Shown here: piece by piece, positions 52,415-61,216 of the stretch | Numbering within the stretch: the first letter of the stretch is position 1 | Layout: each line of letters opens with the position of its first letter | Assembly: GCA_026014485.1 (NCBI GenBank) | Contig: JAOZIE010000023.1 | Span: 186,001-250,000, forward strand | From: Candidatus Bathyarchaeota archaeon | Lineage (GTDB): Archaea > Thermoproteota > Bathyarchaeia > Bathyarchaeales > Bathycorpusculaceae | Reading direction: 5' to 3' | DNA length: 64,000 nt | Program-made: the position numbers and the translations under genes | The notes under the pieces: model-generated | Databases searched by the model: none | What the model was told of the DNA's origin: nothing | The model's input: the letters and a program-made list of their open reading frames with translations, nothing else

Positions 52415-53325
52415 CAGATTTTGATGTGGTCGGTTTCGGAGCGCTCAACGTGGATAAACTCTTCAAAGTGAACCGCATAGCCCACGCCGAAGAAGAAAGC
52501 TTTGTGGAGTCGGTGCATGAAACCTGCGGCGGCTCAGCAGCCAACACGTCGGTGGGGCTGGCGCGTTTAGGCTGCAAGGTGGGCTTCGTGGGCAAAGTCG
52601 GCGAAGACAAAGAAGGCATCATGCAGGTTGACGAGTTTCAGCGGGAAGGCGTAGACACCGAGGGGCTGATTCACGCGTCTGCGGGCAGAAGCGGCTCCGT
52701 CATGGGATTCGTGGACAGACAAGGCAACAGAGCCCTATACATCAACTCAGGCGTCAACGACACCATAGCCTTCCGCGAAGCTAACCTGAAGTACGCGTCA
52801 CAGACCAAGTTTCTACATCTTTCCTCGTTTGTGGGCGAAGAATCCTTCCAAACACAAAAAAAACTGGCACACGCTCTGCCAAGTACCGTTAAAGTCAGCT
52901 TTGACCCCGGCGCCCTCTACGCGCAAAGAGGCTACACACAACTGGAGCCAATAATCAAACGCGCCTACGTTATGATGCCCAACGCCCTCGAATTGGAGTT
53001 GATAACTGGCGAAAAAGACTACCGCAAAGGCGCCCGCTTCCTTGTCGATAAAGGCGTGGCGGTTGTGGCGGTGAAACTCGGCTGCGAAGGTTGTTTTGTC
53101 ACCAACGGCAAAGAGCAATATCAAGTTGCCACGCTGAAGTTGGATGCTGTGGACTCCACGGGTGCAGGCGACGCCTTCTGCGCAGGCTTCCTCTACGGCT
53201 TGCTGAAGCAAAAGAGCCTGTTTGAATGTGGCAGAATCGGCAACTTTGTGGCTTCGAAAAGCGTCATGCATATGGGCGCCCGAGCGGGGTTGCCGTACGC
53301 GAAGGATTTAGAGCTTCTTAGTTAA
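52411..53325 (+). CDS. PfkB-family sugar/nucleoside kinase
   Basis: A 304-aa PfkB/ribokinase-fold kinase. GFGALNVDKLF at the start, GGSAANTSVGLARLGCKVGFVGKVGED (signature 1) and LDAVDSTGAGDAFCAGFLYG (signature 2 with catalytic Asp). Its position in a purine cluster suggests a nucleoside or ribose-type kinase, as for MJ0406-like nucleoside kinases, but the substrate is not decided. GTG overlaps the ftr stop. Converges with purQ, the two 3' ends overlapping by 18 nt. Confidence 0.9.
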   Translation: MTDFDVVGFGALNVDKLFKVNRIAHAEEESFVESVHETCGGSAANTSVGLARLGCKVGFVGKVGEDKEGIMQVDEFQREGVDTEGLIHASAGRSGSVMGFVDRQGNRALYINSGVNDTIAFREANLKYASQTKFLHLSSFVGEESFQTQKKLAHALPSTVKVSFDPGALYAQRGYTQLEPIIKRAYVMMPNALELELITGEKDYRKGARFLVDKGVAVVAVKLGCEGCFVTNGKEQYQVATLKLDAVDSTGAGDAFCAGFLYGLLKQKSLFECGRIGNFVASKSVMHMGARAGLPYAKDLELLS

Positions 53326-54126
53326 GTGCTCCAGTATGCTTTCGAAGATTAGTTTTCCGTCGGCGAACTGCGGCATAAACTGCTGTGCGGTCCAGTCAGG
53401 CTGCTGCCACCAGTAAAACGCCCGTTCAGGGTGCGGCATTAACCCGAAGATGTTTCCTTCGCGGTTGCAGATGCCTGCGATGTCGTGGAAGCTGCCGTTG
53501 GGGTTTGCGGGGTATTTGCCGTCTGCGTCGGAGCCGTTTTTGTTGCAGTAACGTAGAACCACCATGTCTTCGTCGACGAGTTTCTGCAGAAGCTGCTCTT
53601 CCTTCTCTTTAGGCAAAAGGAACCTGCCTTCCCCGTGAGCGATGGGCATACGCAGGACCTTGCCTTGGGGTATTTTGCTGGTGAAAACGCATTTGCCACG
53701 GTTCAAATTCTTAAGGTACACCCACTCACATTTGAAACCCTGCGGAATATTATTCGCCAACGACACCTCAGGATATCCGCTGACGCCATCAAAACCCGGC
53801 AGCAACCCCTCCTCCACAAGAATTTGGAAGCCGTTGCATATGCCCAGTATGGGTCTGCCTTGGTCTATGAAGGCGCGGAGTTCCCCCCCGAGTTTGGCGG
53901 AAAGCATCCTTGCAAATATGGCGCCTGAACGGACGTAGTCGCCGTAGCTGAAGCCGCCGGGGAAAACCAGCGCGTGGTAATCCAGCAGGTTCCGTTGCTT
54001 GATGAGTTCATTGAGGTGCCGCGTCTCCGCCTGTACACCCAGCGCTTGGAAGGCTCGTTGGGTTTCAGCGTCGCAGTTTGTTCCGCCCACTCGCATTACG
54101 AGAACACGTATGTCTTGCAGCTTCAT
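53308..54126 (-). CDS. purQ: FGAM synthase glutaminase subunit
   Basis: A 272-aa class I glutaminase of the PurLQS complex. RVGGTNCDAETQRAF, nucleophile Cys in PILGICNGFQILVEEG, and the His/Glu dyad in GLMPHPERA. An in-frame ATG at 54159 lies inside purL; ATG 54126 follows the purL stop by 2 nt with a GGGAGACC site and begins at the conserved start, so it is preferred. Confidence 0.94.
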   Translation of the reverse strand: MKLQDIRVLVMRVGGTNCDAETQRAFQALGVQAETRHLNELIKQRNLLDYHALVFPGGFSYGDYVRSGAIFARMLSAKLGGELRAFIDQGRPILGICNGFQILVEEGLLPGFDGVSGYPEVSLANNIPQGFKCEWVYLKNLNRGKCVFTSKIPQGKVLRMPIAHGEGRFLLPKEKEEQLLQKLVDEDMVVLRYCNKNGSDADGKYPANPNGSFHDIAGICNREGNIFGLMPHPERAFYWWQQPDWTAQQFMPQFADGKLIFESILEHLTKKL

Positions 54127-54128
54127 TT

Positions 54129-56507
54129 TTAGGTCTCCCTGTTTAGTGTTCGTTTCCACGCCGCACGCAAATCCTCCACGGATGCGTCGACGATGGCGGC
54201 GCCTTGTAGCCCCGCGATTTTCAGTTTGGGTTTTTTGGTGACTTTGCCGATTTCTGCGTATGCTTTGCCTTTCATGAGGGTTTCGAAGGTGGCTTTGTCT
54301 TTTTTGTCAACTTCCACAAGGAAGCGGCTGTTAGACTCGGAGAATAATAGGAAATCGTCTCGCGCAACTCCGCTTGAAGGAACCTTTGTCAGGTCCAGTT
54401 CCAAGCCGAATTCGCTTGCCAGCGCCATCTCAGACGCCGCAACCGCCAACCCGCCCTCGGACAGGTCGTGGACTGCTTTGACTGCGCCTTTGCTGATGGC
54501 TTTAGTCATGGCATAGAAGGTTTTTCGGGCCTGTACGGTTCGGACTTTGGGAACCGTTTTTCCCAAGAAACCCTTCAGCTTGTAGTATTCGGAGCCGCCC
54601 AACTCTGGGTAGGTTTTGCCCACGATGTAGAGCAGGTTGCCCGCCGCTTTAAGCTCCATGGAGACGCCTGCGCGGACGTCGGGAACTAATCCGACGGCGG
54701 TTATCAGAAGCGTGGGCGTTACGGTTCCAAGCGGGGACTCGTTGTAGAGGCTGTCTTTACCCGAAATAAACGGTGTCCTAAACGCCATCGCCACATCGTA
54801 GCAGGCTTCGCAAGCCCGCACCAGCGAGCCCAGCCGCTCAGGTTTTTCAGGGTTGCCCCACACAAAGTTATCCAGCAACGCGATTCTTTGCCCCCCGACC
54901 GCCACGTTGTTGCGCACGGCTTCGTCGATGGCTGAGGCTGCCATGTGATACGCGTCGATTTTGCCGTAGTTAGGGTTCATGCCGCAGCTGATGGCTAACC
55001 CCCTCCAACTGCCATCCAACGGTTTGATGATGGCGGCGTCGTTGGGTCCGCCGTAGTTGCCCTGCAGAGGCTTGAGCGCAGTATTGCCCTTAACCTCGTG
55101 GTCATAGCTACGCACCACGCTTTCTTTACTGGCGATGTTGGGCGCCCCCAGCAGTTGCATGAGCGTTTGGGCGTGGTCTGCAGGTTCAGGGAAAACGGGT
55201 TCTCTGAGACGGCTTTTTTCGATCTTTGCGGTTTTGACGCTTGTCAGCGGCTGGAAAAGGAACTGCATATCCAAATCCGCCACCATCTCACCTTCAAAAC
55301 GCAGCCGCAGCCGCTTCTCCGTCGTGAGTGTGCCTATAGCCGTGGCTTCTACGTCTTCTTTTTGGAAAACTTGCAGAGCTTTCTTTAGGTTCTCTGGGGG
55401 AACCACCACAAGCATGCGCTCCTGCGATTCAGAAACGTAAATTTCCCAAGGAGCCAACCCCGCATACTTCAGGGGCACCTTGTCTAAGTCTACGGTGACG
55501 CCGCAGCCGTACCTCTCAGCAGTTTCGCCCACTGCGGATGACATGCCGCCGCCGCCCAAATCCGTTGTTGCTGAGCCAAGTTCGCGGTCGCGAATTTCGA
55601 TAACAGCCCGCTTAACCTTCTCCTCTTCTATGGGGTCAGCGATTTGCACGGCGGGTCGGCTGACTTCCTCGGATTTCTCGGTGAGTTCCGCAGAGGCAAA
55701 GGTGACCCCGTGGATGCCGTCGCGCCCCGTTTTGCCGCCTGCCACCACAAGGATATGCCCGGTCTTGGCTTCTTTTCTGAATTTCTTTAGCGGTAGCAAG
55801 CCGATGCAGCCGCAGTAAACCACGACGTTTCCCGTGTAGGATTCGTCAAAGTATATGGCGCCGTTGACGGTGGGGATGCCCATGTTGTTGCCGTAGGCGC
55901 CTACGCCTGCGGTGACGCCCCTGTAAACGTACTTGGGGTGCTTTACGCCCGTGGGCAGCTTATTGTAATCATAATCTAAAGGTCCAAAACCCAAAACGTC
56001 AGTGCAGGCAACGGGGTCTGCCCAAACTCCGAGCACATCGCGGATTACGCCTCCCACACCAGTGGCTGCGCCTCCGAACGGCTCCACGGCTGAGGGGTGA
56101 TTGTGCGTTTCAACTTTGGCGGCTACGCCGTAGCCCTTGTCAAAGCTAACTATGCCCGCGTTATCCTCAAAAACGCTGACGCACCACTTCGGCGCAAGCT
56201 GCTTGGTGGCTTTAGCTATGTAGGTTTTGAAGAGGCTGTCGATTTCCCTGCCGTCCTCGAAGCGGATTTTCCCCTTGAACGTCTTGTGGTAGCAGTGCTC
56301 GCTCCACGTTTGCCCGATAGTCTGCAACTCCACGTCCGTTGGGTTACGCTTCTGCGCTTTGAAGTATGCTTGAATCTGCTTCATTTCATGCAGGTTAAGG
56401 CATAACCCCAGTTCTCCGCTTACCTCCAGCAGTTGCTCGTCGGTTGCTTGGGCAGTGTCAACTAAGTGCATGTGAAACGGGGTGTTGGCGCGTGTGTAGA
56501 GACTCAT
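54129..56507 (-). CDS. purL: FGAM synthase large subunit (small-type PurL)
   Basis: A 792-aa ATP-dependent synthetase converting FGAR to FGAM with ammonia from PurQ. TIGQTWSEHCYHKTFKG (catalytic His region), KVETHNHPSAVEPFGGAATGVGG, DLGGGGMSSAVGE and VHDLSEGGLAVAASEM are family motifs. It lacks the N-terminal PurS and C-terminal PurQ domains of large PurL, matching separate purS and purQ genes. Overlaps purS by 4 nt. Confidence 0.96.
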   Translation of the reverse strand: MSLYTRANTPFHMHLVDTAQATDEQLLEVSGELGLCLNLHEMKQIQAYFKAQKRNPTDVELQTIGQTWSEHCYHKTFKGKIRFEDGREIDSLFKTYIAKATKQLAPKWCVSVFEDNAGIVSFDKGYGVAAKVETHNHPSAVEPFGGAATGVGGVIRDVLGVWADPVACTDVLGFGPLDYDYNKLPTGVKHPKYVYRGVTAGVGAYGNNMGIPTVNGAIYFDESYTGNVVVYCGCIGLLPLKKFRKEAKTGHILVVAGGKTGRDGIHGVTFASAELTEKSEEVSRPAVQIADPIEEEKVKRAVIEIRDRELGSATTDLGGGGMSSAVGETAERYGCGVTVDLDKVPLKYAGLAPWEIYVSESQERMLVVVPPENLKKALQVFQKEDVEATAIGTLTTEKRLRLRFEGEMVADLDMQFLFQPLTSVKTAKIEKSRLREPVFPEPADHAQTLMQLLGAPNIASKESVVRSYDHEVKGNTALKPLQGNYGGPNDAAIIKPLDGSWRGLAISCGMNPNYGKIDAYHMAASAIDEAVRNNVAVGGQRIALLDNFVWGNPEKPERLGSLVRACEACYDVAMAFRTPFISGKDSLYNESPLGTVTPTLLITAVGLVPDVRAGVSMELKAAGNLLYIVGKTYPELGGSEYYKLKGFLGKTVPKVRTVQARKTFYAMTKAISKGAVKAVHDLSEGGLAVAASEMALASEFGLELDLTKVPSSGVARDDFLLFSESNSRFLVEVDKKDKATFETLMKGKAYAEIGKVTKKPKLKIAGLQGAAIVDASVEDLRAAWKRTLNRET

Positions 56508-56755
56508 TTTTGCATCTCGACGCTGATGGTGTAGTTGTCTTTGGTGGGGTTTGCCAAAAGCCGCTTAGCCATCTCCTCCGCCTTCACCTTGGCTTCCCTG
56601 AGTCCGTCAGCTTCAAGTTGGATGCTGTAGGCTTTGCTGACGTTCACTGCATCAACGGAGTAGCCAAGTTCCCTAAGAAGATGCTGGGTGGTGTTGCCTT
56701 CGGGGTCGGTGTGCCCCGGTTTGAGGCTTACTTCGATTTTGGCGAGGTATTTCAT
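56504..56755 (-). CDS. purS: FGAM synthase subunit PurS
   Basis: An 83-aa PurS, which dimerises and bridges PurL to PurQ. YLAKIEVSLKPGHTDPEGNTTQHLLRELGYSVDAVNVSKAYSI is the standard pattern, with the C-terminal strand NPTKDNYTISVEM. Size is normal. 57 nt after purM and overlapping purL, so purM-purS-purL-purQ form one operon. Confidence 0.95.
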   Translation of the reverse strand: MKYLAKIEVSLKPGHTDPEGNTTQHLLRELGYSVDAVNVSKAYSIQLEADGLREAKVKAEEMAKRLLANPTKDNYTISVEMQK

Positions 56756-56812
56756 GGCTTAAATGCGGGGCAATTGGCTTTTAAACGCTTTTGCTGCGAA
56801 ATTAGCAAAGTG

Positions 56813-57892
56813 TTATGCCAAAACCAGCTTTTCGCCCCGATATTGGACAGTTATTTGTGGTTTATCGACGATTTTGCCTATTTGTTCGGGCTGCGCGCCA
56901 GCTTTCTCTAAGGCACCCAACGCGTCGTCGAGGTCTTCCTTGGACACAACAACCGCAAAACCCCAACCCATGTTAAATGTAGTAAACATCTCCGCGTCGG
57001 TTATGGCGTAGCCTCGGTCCTTGGCGGTCTGCTGAATTAACCCGAAGATAGGCTGCGGCTTAAAATTATCAAATTGGAAGCCTATGCCCTGTGAGTAAGC
57101 GGCAAGGTTGTTGAATTTGGTGTACGCATCGCCCGTGATGTGCACGGCAGCTTTGACCTTGACGGCTTCCGCCAGCTTAAGGAAGGGCTTCACATAGATT
57201 TCTGTGGGCTTTAGCATCTCAGCCACGATTTCGCCATCAAGCCCGGTGGGCTCTTCACCTAACGCGTATTTGCCACCCCACTGCTTAAGCAGAATCTTTC
57301 TAGCAAGAGTGATGCCGTTGCTGTGCAAGCCGCTGCTAGGCAAGCCAATTATGGCATCTTGCGGTTTAATGCCGTGGCCAGAGATGATTTTTTCCGTCTT
57401 CACTTGCCCAACGGCAGCGACAATCATGTCAAAACCTGCACCTGCGGAGATGCCGTTTATGATTTCCGTCACATCCCCAATTTCTCCGCTGACAATTGGG
57501 CACTCAGACTGGTTTGCGCCCTCAACTATGCCCTCCAGCCACTCACGAACCAACTTAGGGTTACTAGCTTGCGCGTGGATGTTATCTGAAATCGCCAATG
57601 GTGCAGCACCTGAGCGTATAACATCGTTGACTGCCATCGCCACGGCGTCTACGCCTATAGTGTCATATCTGTCTGCAAGCTGGGCAAGAAGAACCTTCGT
57701 CCCTACACCCTCGATGGTTAAGTCTAGCCATTCGTCTTTGGCGTACTGGAAAATGTTGCTGTACGGAAGATGCATAACGGGTCCGAAACGGCTGAACTTG
57801 TAGGTTTCATGCAGCATCTCGAGGGCTTTTTTGGATTCGTGGCGTTGCTCACGGTTCACGCCAGCATCGGCGTATGTGTAGGTTTTGGGCAT
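56813..57892 (-). CDS. purM: Phosphoribosylformylglycinamidine cyclo-ligase
   Basis: A 359-aa AIR synthetase closing the imidazole ring of FGAM. YADAGVNREQ at the start, TIEGVGTKVLLAQL, GVDAVAMAVNDVIRSGAAPL, GEIGDV, GLPSSGLHSNGITLAR and FNMGWGFAVVV are conserved. It shares the ATP-binding fold of PurL encoded downstream. Head of the minus-strand purine operon; the + strand purF/purD operon converges on it. Confidence 0.95.
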   Translation of the reverse strand: MPKTYTYADAGVNREQRHESKKALEMLHETYKFSRFGPVMHLPYSNIFQYAKDEWLDLTIEGVGTKVLLAQLADRYDTIGVDAVAMAVNDVIRSGAAPLAISDNIHAQASNPKLVREWLEGIVEGANQSECPIVSGEIGDVTEIINGISAGAGFDMIVAAVGQVKTEKIISGHGIKPQDAIIGLPSSGLHSNGITLARKILLKQWGGKYALGEEPTGLDGEIVAEMLKPTEIYVKPFLKLAEAVKVKAAVHITGDAYTKFNNLAAYSQGIGFQFDNFKPQPIFGLIQQTAKDRGYAITDAEMFTTFNMGWGFAVVVSKEDLDDALGALEKAGAQPEQIGKIVDKPQITVQYRGEKLVLA

Positions 57893-58082
57893 CCCCTATT
57901 TCTCCTGTCTCTGTTACTTTGTTTAGTTTGTTGCAGATAACAATTATGCTTACAGAGACGCGCTTCTGCAGCGCAACATCTGCATAATTGGCGCAGCTGA
58001 AAAGCATATTTGATTCATAACGTTAAAGTGGTGATTGAAGTAAACAATGTTCTGTGCCAATTTTTTGTGTATTGCTGTGTGA

Positions 58083-58102
58083 GATAGAATAAATCTTAAA
58101 TA
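58083..58102 (+). promoter_or_regulatory. Promoter shared in sequence with 59266-59285
   Basis: GATAGAATAA-A-TCTTAAATA contains a TATA box (CTTAAATA) with a BRE-like A-rich upstream part. 19 of 20 bases match the segment in front of the next PEYP-protein gene. A leader of ~30 nt follows with GGAAGGAG as a ribosome site. Confidence 0.65.
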
Positions 58103-58154
58103 CAAAAAGTGAATATAAAGACACTGAAGGAAGGAGATAGGCTAGGAATCTTTA

Positions 58155-58934
58155 ATGAGGAAAAGGCTAGGGGTAGTGTTCACGGTCGCGACACTATCAA
58201 TTCTGATTTTGGCATACGGCGCAACATTTGCAGCTGCAAACGTGGGATACGTTGACGAATTCACAGACTCTAGCCTTGGCTCGTTTTGGACATTCGTTGA
58301 TCCACTTGGCACTTCTTCATACAGTTTAACTGCCCATTCTGGATGGTTGAGGATAACGGCGCCTGTCGGTGCTGCCCTAGCGCCAACTTCAAACTATAAT
58401 GCGCCCAGAGTCCTTCAGTCGGTAACAGGCAGCTTCGTAGCCACAACCTATGTTAATGGAAACTTCTCTGAAGATGGATTCCGCGCAGGATTGCTCCTGT
58501 GGAACAATACGAATAACTACATGAGAGTTGAAAAATGGGGTGCAAATAAGGTCTTAATGTACGGAGTAATTGGGGGAACTGTACGTTCCCAGCAAGCTAA
58601 CCTGCCCTCCAGTTCTGATTCTCTTTACCTGAAACTTGAAAAAAGTGGAACAACGATAAGCGGGTCTTGGAGCCAAAATGGCGCCACATGGAACCTCATT
58701 GCCCAGTACACAAATTTCAACGCAGCTGACCCCGTACAGGTCGGCTTATTTGCCTTAACCGTTGGCAGCACAAACTTTAGCCCTGACTTCGACTACTTCC
58801 ACATAAACCCTGGAAACATATTCGTTGTACCTGAATACCCCCTACTGGGCACCATGGCCATCCCAATTGCGATGGGCGCCGCATTCATAATCCACCGGCG
58901 CAGACCCAAACAGAAAACAAACGCTACTGCATAA
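58155..58934 (+). CDS. Exported concanavalin-like (DUF1349-like) protein with PEYP C-terminal signal
   Basis: A 259-aa exported protein. Signal peptide at 1-28 (cleavage near AAANVG). The mature domain (WTFVDP ... DGFRAGLLLWNNTNNYMRVEKWG ... LYLKLEKSGTTISGSWSQNGATWNLI) has the beta-jelly-roll pattern of DUF1349/LamG-like proteins, which bind or accompany carbohydrates. The C-terminus reads FVVPEYPLL, a hydrophobic helix, then HRRRPKQK, a PEF-CTERM-like sorting signal shared with the gene at 59329. Strong ribosome site GGAAGGAG. Confidence 0.8.
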   Translation: MRKRLGVVFTVATLSILILAYGATFAAANVGYVDEFTDSSLGSFWTFVDPLGTSSYSLTAHSGWLRITAPVGAALAPTSNYNAPRVLQSVTGSFVATTYVNGNFSEDGFRAGLLLWNNTNNYMRVEKWGANKVLMYGVIGGTVRSQQANLPSSSDSLYLKLEKSGTTISGSWSQNGATWNLIAQYTNFNAADPVQVGLFALTVGSTNFSPDFDYFHINPGNIFVVPEYPLLGTMAIPIAMGAAFIIHRRRPKQKTNATA

Positions 58935-59328
58935 TTCCCCAGCGGCTATCCTTTTTCTCCTCCATATTTGCTGATTGAGCGTTTGGTCGGCAGATGTTTT
59001 GTTGCCAATGTTTTTCTGTTCACAATTCATTCTGCATCAGCGTATGGGCGGGTTTTGGGTATCCTCTCCTATTTTTCTGTCTATGCTGTTTTGTTTCGTC
59101 TGTTGCAGACAAGAAGTATATTCAGAGGTCCTTCGGACATTTTGCTTTGAAATTTTTGTTAATTAGAAAAAGTTTACTCATAAAAAATGAATACGTTTCA
59201 TATATGTGGCTGATGTTTTTGAGTTAAAACAGTTTTACCTGCTTTTTTTGTTTAGTACACCTCGCGATAGAATAACTCTTAAATAAGTAAATCAAGCACA
59301 TACGACATGTAAGAAAGGAGAATGGCTG
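58935..59328. other. Intergenic region between the two PEYP-protein genes
   Basis: 394 bp with no supported gene. T-rich stretches follow the first stop (CTTTTTCTCC). The last ~65 bp contain the promoter at 59266-59285 and AGAAAGGAGAATGG before the ATG at 59329. Confidence 0.5.
59266..59285 (+). promoter_or_regulatory. Promoter shared in sequence with 58083-58102
   Basis: GATAGAATAA-C-TCTTAAATA differs from the copy at 58083 by one base. Its TATA box CTTAAATA lies ~44 nt before the ATG at 59329. Confidence 0.65.
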
Positions 59329-59793
59329 ATGCGAATCAAAAAAGCAGCAATAATAGTCATGATAATCGCAATTGCACTCGCTGCATCAATGAGCGTTGTT
59401 AATGCAGCATCAACTGTGGGAACCTACGAAAGTGACTACACCACAACAAAAGTTAGCTACGTTCAATCGGAAACAGTTTACATAAAATGGAATTGCACAG
59501 GCTACACTAGTGTTAGTGCTATTTTGTGGAGAGGAACAAACTTCGTTACAACATGGAGTGGCGGCGCAACAGGAACATACAGTTGGGCAACATCAGAGTC
59601 AACACCAACAGGCACATATACCGTAGAAATCTATGAGACAGAAGGTCCAAAAATAGCTAACTGCGAATTTAACGTCGTATCAAACTTTGTAGTTCCTGAA
59701 TACCCCTTGGGTGCATTAATGGCTATGATTGCATGCTTTGCAGCAGTAGCGGCAATTGGCGTCGTAGGCATTAGGCGCACAAAAACAGCATAG
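59329..59793 (+). CDS. Small exported protein with PEYP C-terminal signal
   Basis: A 154-aa protein: signal peptide (residues 1-27, VNAAS cleavage), a ~95-residue beta-rich domain (YVQSETVYIKWNCTGYTSVSAI ... GTYTVEIYETEGPKIANCEFNVV) resembling Ig-like folds, then FVVPEYPLGALM, a helix and RRTKTA. The C-terminal signal and the promoter match those of 58155-58934, so the two are probably expressed and sorted together. Function unknown. Confidence 0.78.
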   Translation: MRIKKAAIIVMIIAIALAASMSVVNAASTVGTYESDYTTTKVSYVQSETVYIKWNCTGYTSVSAILWRGTNFVTTWSGGATGTYSWATSESTPTGTYTVEIYETEGPKIANCEFNVVSNFVVPEYPLGALMAMIACFAAVAAIGVVGIRRTKTA

Positions 59794-60054
59794 ACTCTGC
59801 GGCAAAGCCCCAGAACTTTTTCTCTTCTAACTATCTGATAGCCCACTTCTTACCTTTTAGGGTTCCCAACAAAAGCGTCCGCGTGTAGAATACGAAAATT
59901 GGCGAAGCATCCAAAGCACAAAGGAAACAAACAAAACAAAACCCCCCGCAGCCCACAGGAAAATTTCATATTCGCCTGTAAGCCTGCGTAGCGCTTTGAT
60001 GGATAGGCAAAGATAAAAGTTTAAGTCACAAAGAATGTCTAATTGTTAGCCTAA

Positions 60055-60128
60055 GCGGTCTTAGTCCAGCTTGGTTAGGACATCAGGTTCCCAACCTGAC
60101 GACCCGGGTTCAAATCCCGGAGACCGCA
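60055..60128 (+). tRNA. tRNA-Gly (CCC)
   Basis: Acceptor GCGGTCT/AGACCGC, D stem GTCC/GGAC, anticodon stem TCAGG/CCTGA with loop TTCCCAA (anticodon CCC), T arm CCGGG-TTCAAAT-CCCGG, discriminator A at 60128. No CCA is encoded (TTTA follows), unlike tRNA-iMet in this window. TATA-like AAAGTTTAAG lies ~32-40 nt upstream. Confidence 0.93.
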
Positions 60129-60240
60129 TTTAACGCTGTTTACCTTTTGCTTAACTCACCATAACCCCTGCGTTACCGTCAAAGAATCAAAACAGAAATA
60201 TGAGCAGCCCTAACCCTGACGGCTGTTTGTTTGCCTTATC

Positions 60241-60980
60241 TCAGGGGTGACCTGCGACGCTGAGGTAAATGACGCTTTCTTTTTCGCCGTCAAGCTCCAA
60301 GAGGGCGTTGAGTTCGTCATCAAAGAAGGCCCCAATTTGACATGTCCCCAAGCCGAGGCTTGTTGCGGACAAGGCGAGGTTTTGGGCGATGTGCCCTGCG
60401 TCGATGTACACGTAGCGGTAAGCTCGTTGGCGGTACTTCCATTTTGCCCGCGAGAAAACGGCTGTCCAGATGAAAACAGCAGGGGCTTCGCTGCACATTT
60501 CCTGCTCCAACGCGGACTTGGCGATTGTTTCTCCGAAAGCCCCAAGTTTCAATTCCTCAAGCGCGTTGAGTTTGATGTTGTAGTGATACAGCCCCTTAGG
60601 TAGAGAGTCAACGTTGTTTGCGGCAACGTAGGTTTCAACAGGATACAGCGCCCCCGCAGAAGGGACAGTGCGAAAGCCTATCCCCTGCTCTTCTTTTCGG
60701 ATACCCGTGCAAGCCCATAAAGAAAAGAAAGTTCAGCCAACCTCAAAGGCTCCTCAGAGAAGTTGCGTACACTTTTGCGTTTTTTTAGCGCTTCGATAAG
60801 GGGCATTCGGGCATTGGACTTTGTAGTATAGTCGACAGCGAGGGGAATCTGTTTTGTCGGGTAGCTTTTGTAAGTTTCAGTTTTGCTGGACCAAGAAAGA
60901 GTCTGCCCAAAGGCGGTCTCTCGAAAATACTTCGTATGTTTCTGAAAAACTTCTCCAGATTCATCCTGCATAATTAACAA
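60241..60980 (-). pseudogene. SagB-type nitroreductase with a single-base frameshift
   Basis: The N-terminal frame (60980-60678) gives MPLIEALKKRKSVRNFSEEPLRLAELSFLYGLARVSEKKSRG and stops. A second frame continues without a gap: IGFRTVPSAGALYPVETYVAAN, then KGLYHYN, AGHIAQNLALSATSLGLGTCQIGAF and VIYLSVAGHP. Together they are a complete ~245-aa SagB/ThcOx-like FMN oxidoreductase, as found in peptide-modification clusters and as stand-alone genes. The break is at AGCAGGGGATAGG near 60677-60682; one base less or more restores it. Either a young pseudogene or a homopolymer read error. Confidence 0.8.
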
Positions 60981-61216
60981 CCCTTAACCATTCGACTTAA
61001 CGAGATATTTGAATAAACCGTTTGCCGCTCATAGTGCACTCATCAAGGTGAGAGGTATCTGACCCGCATCAAATTGCATCGTCTAAATGCTGTTGGCTTA
61101 CGAAAAAAATGGCGTTCGGCTGGGTTTTGTTTTGTCGCTTAATGCACCACAACCTATAAATTCGCGGAGAAAAAAAGCTAAAGAAGCCAACAAACACTAG
61201 GAGTGACACGTTAGCC

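Noticed and set aside
59857-60000. Minus-strand frame encoding a plausible single membrane helix (LTGEYEIFLWAAGGFVLFVSF)
   Set aside because: No ATG, GTG or TTG before the hydrophobic part and no ribosome site; it may be a gene remnant but cannot be supported.
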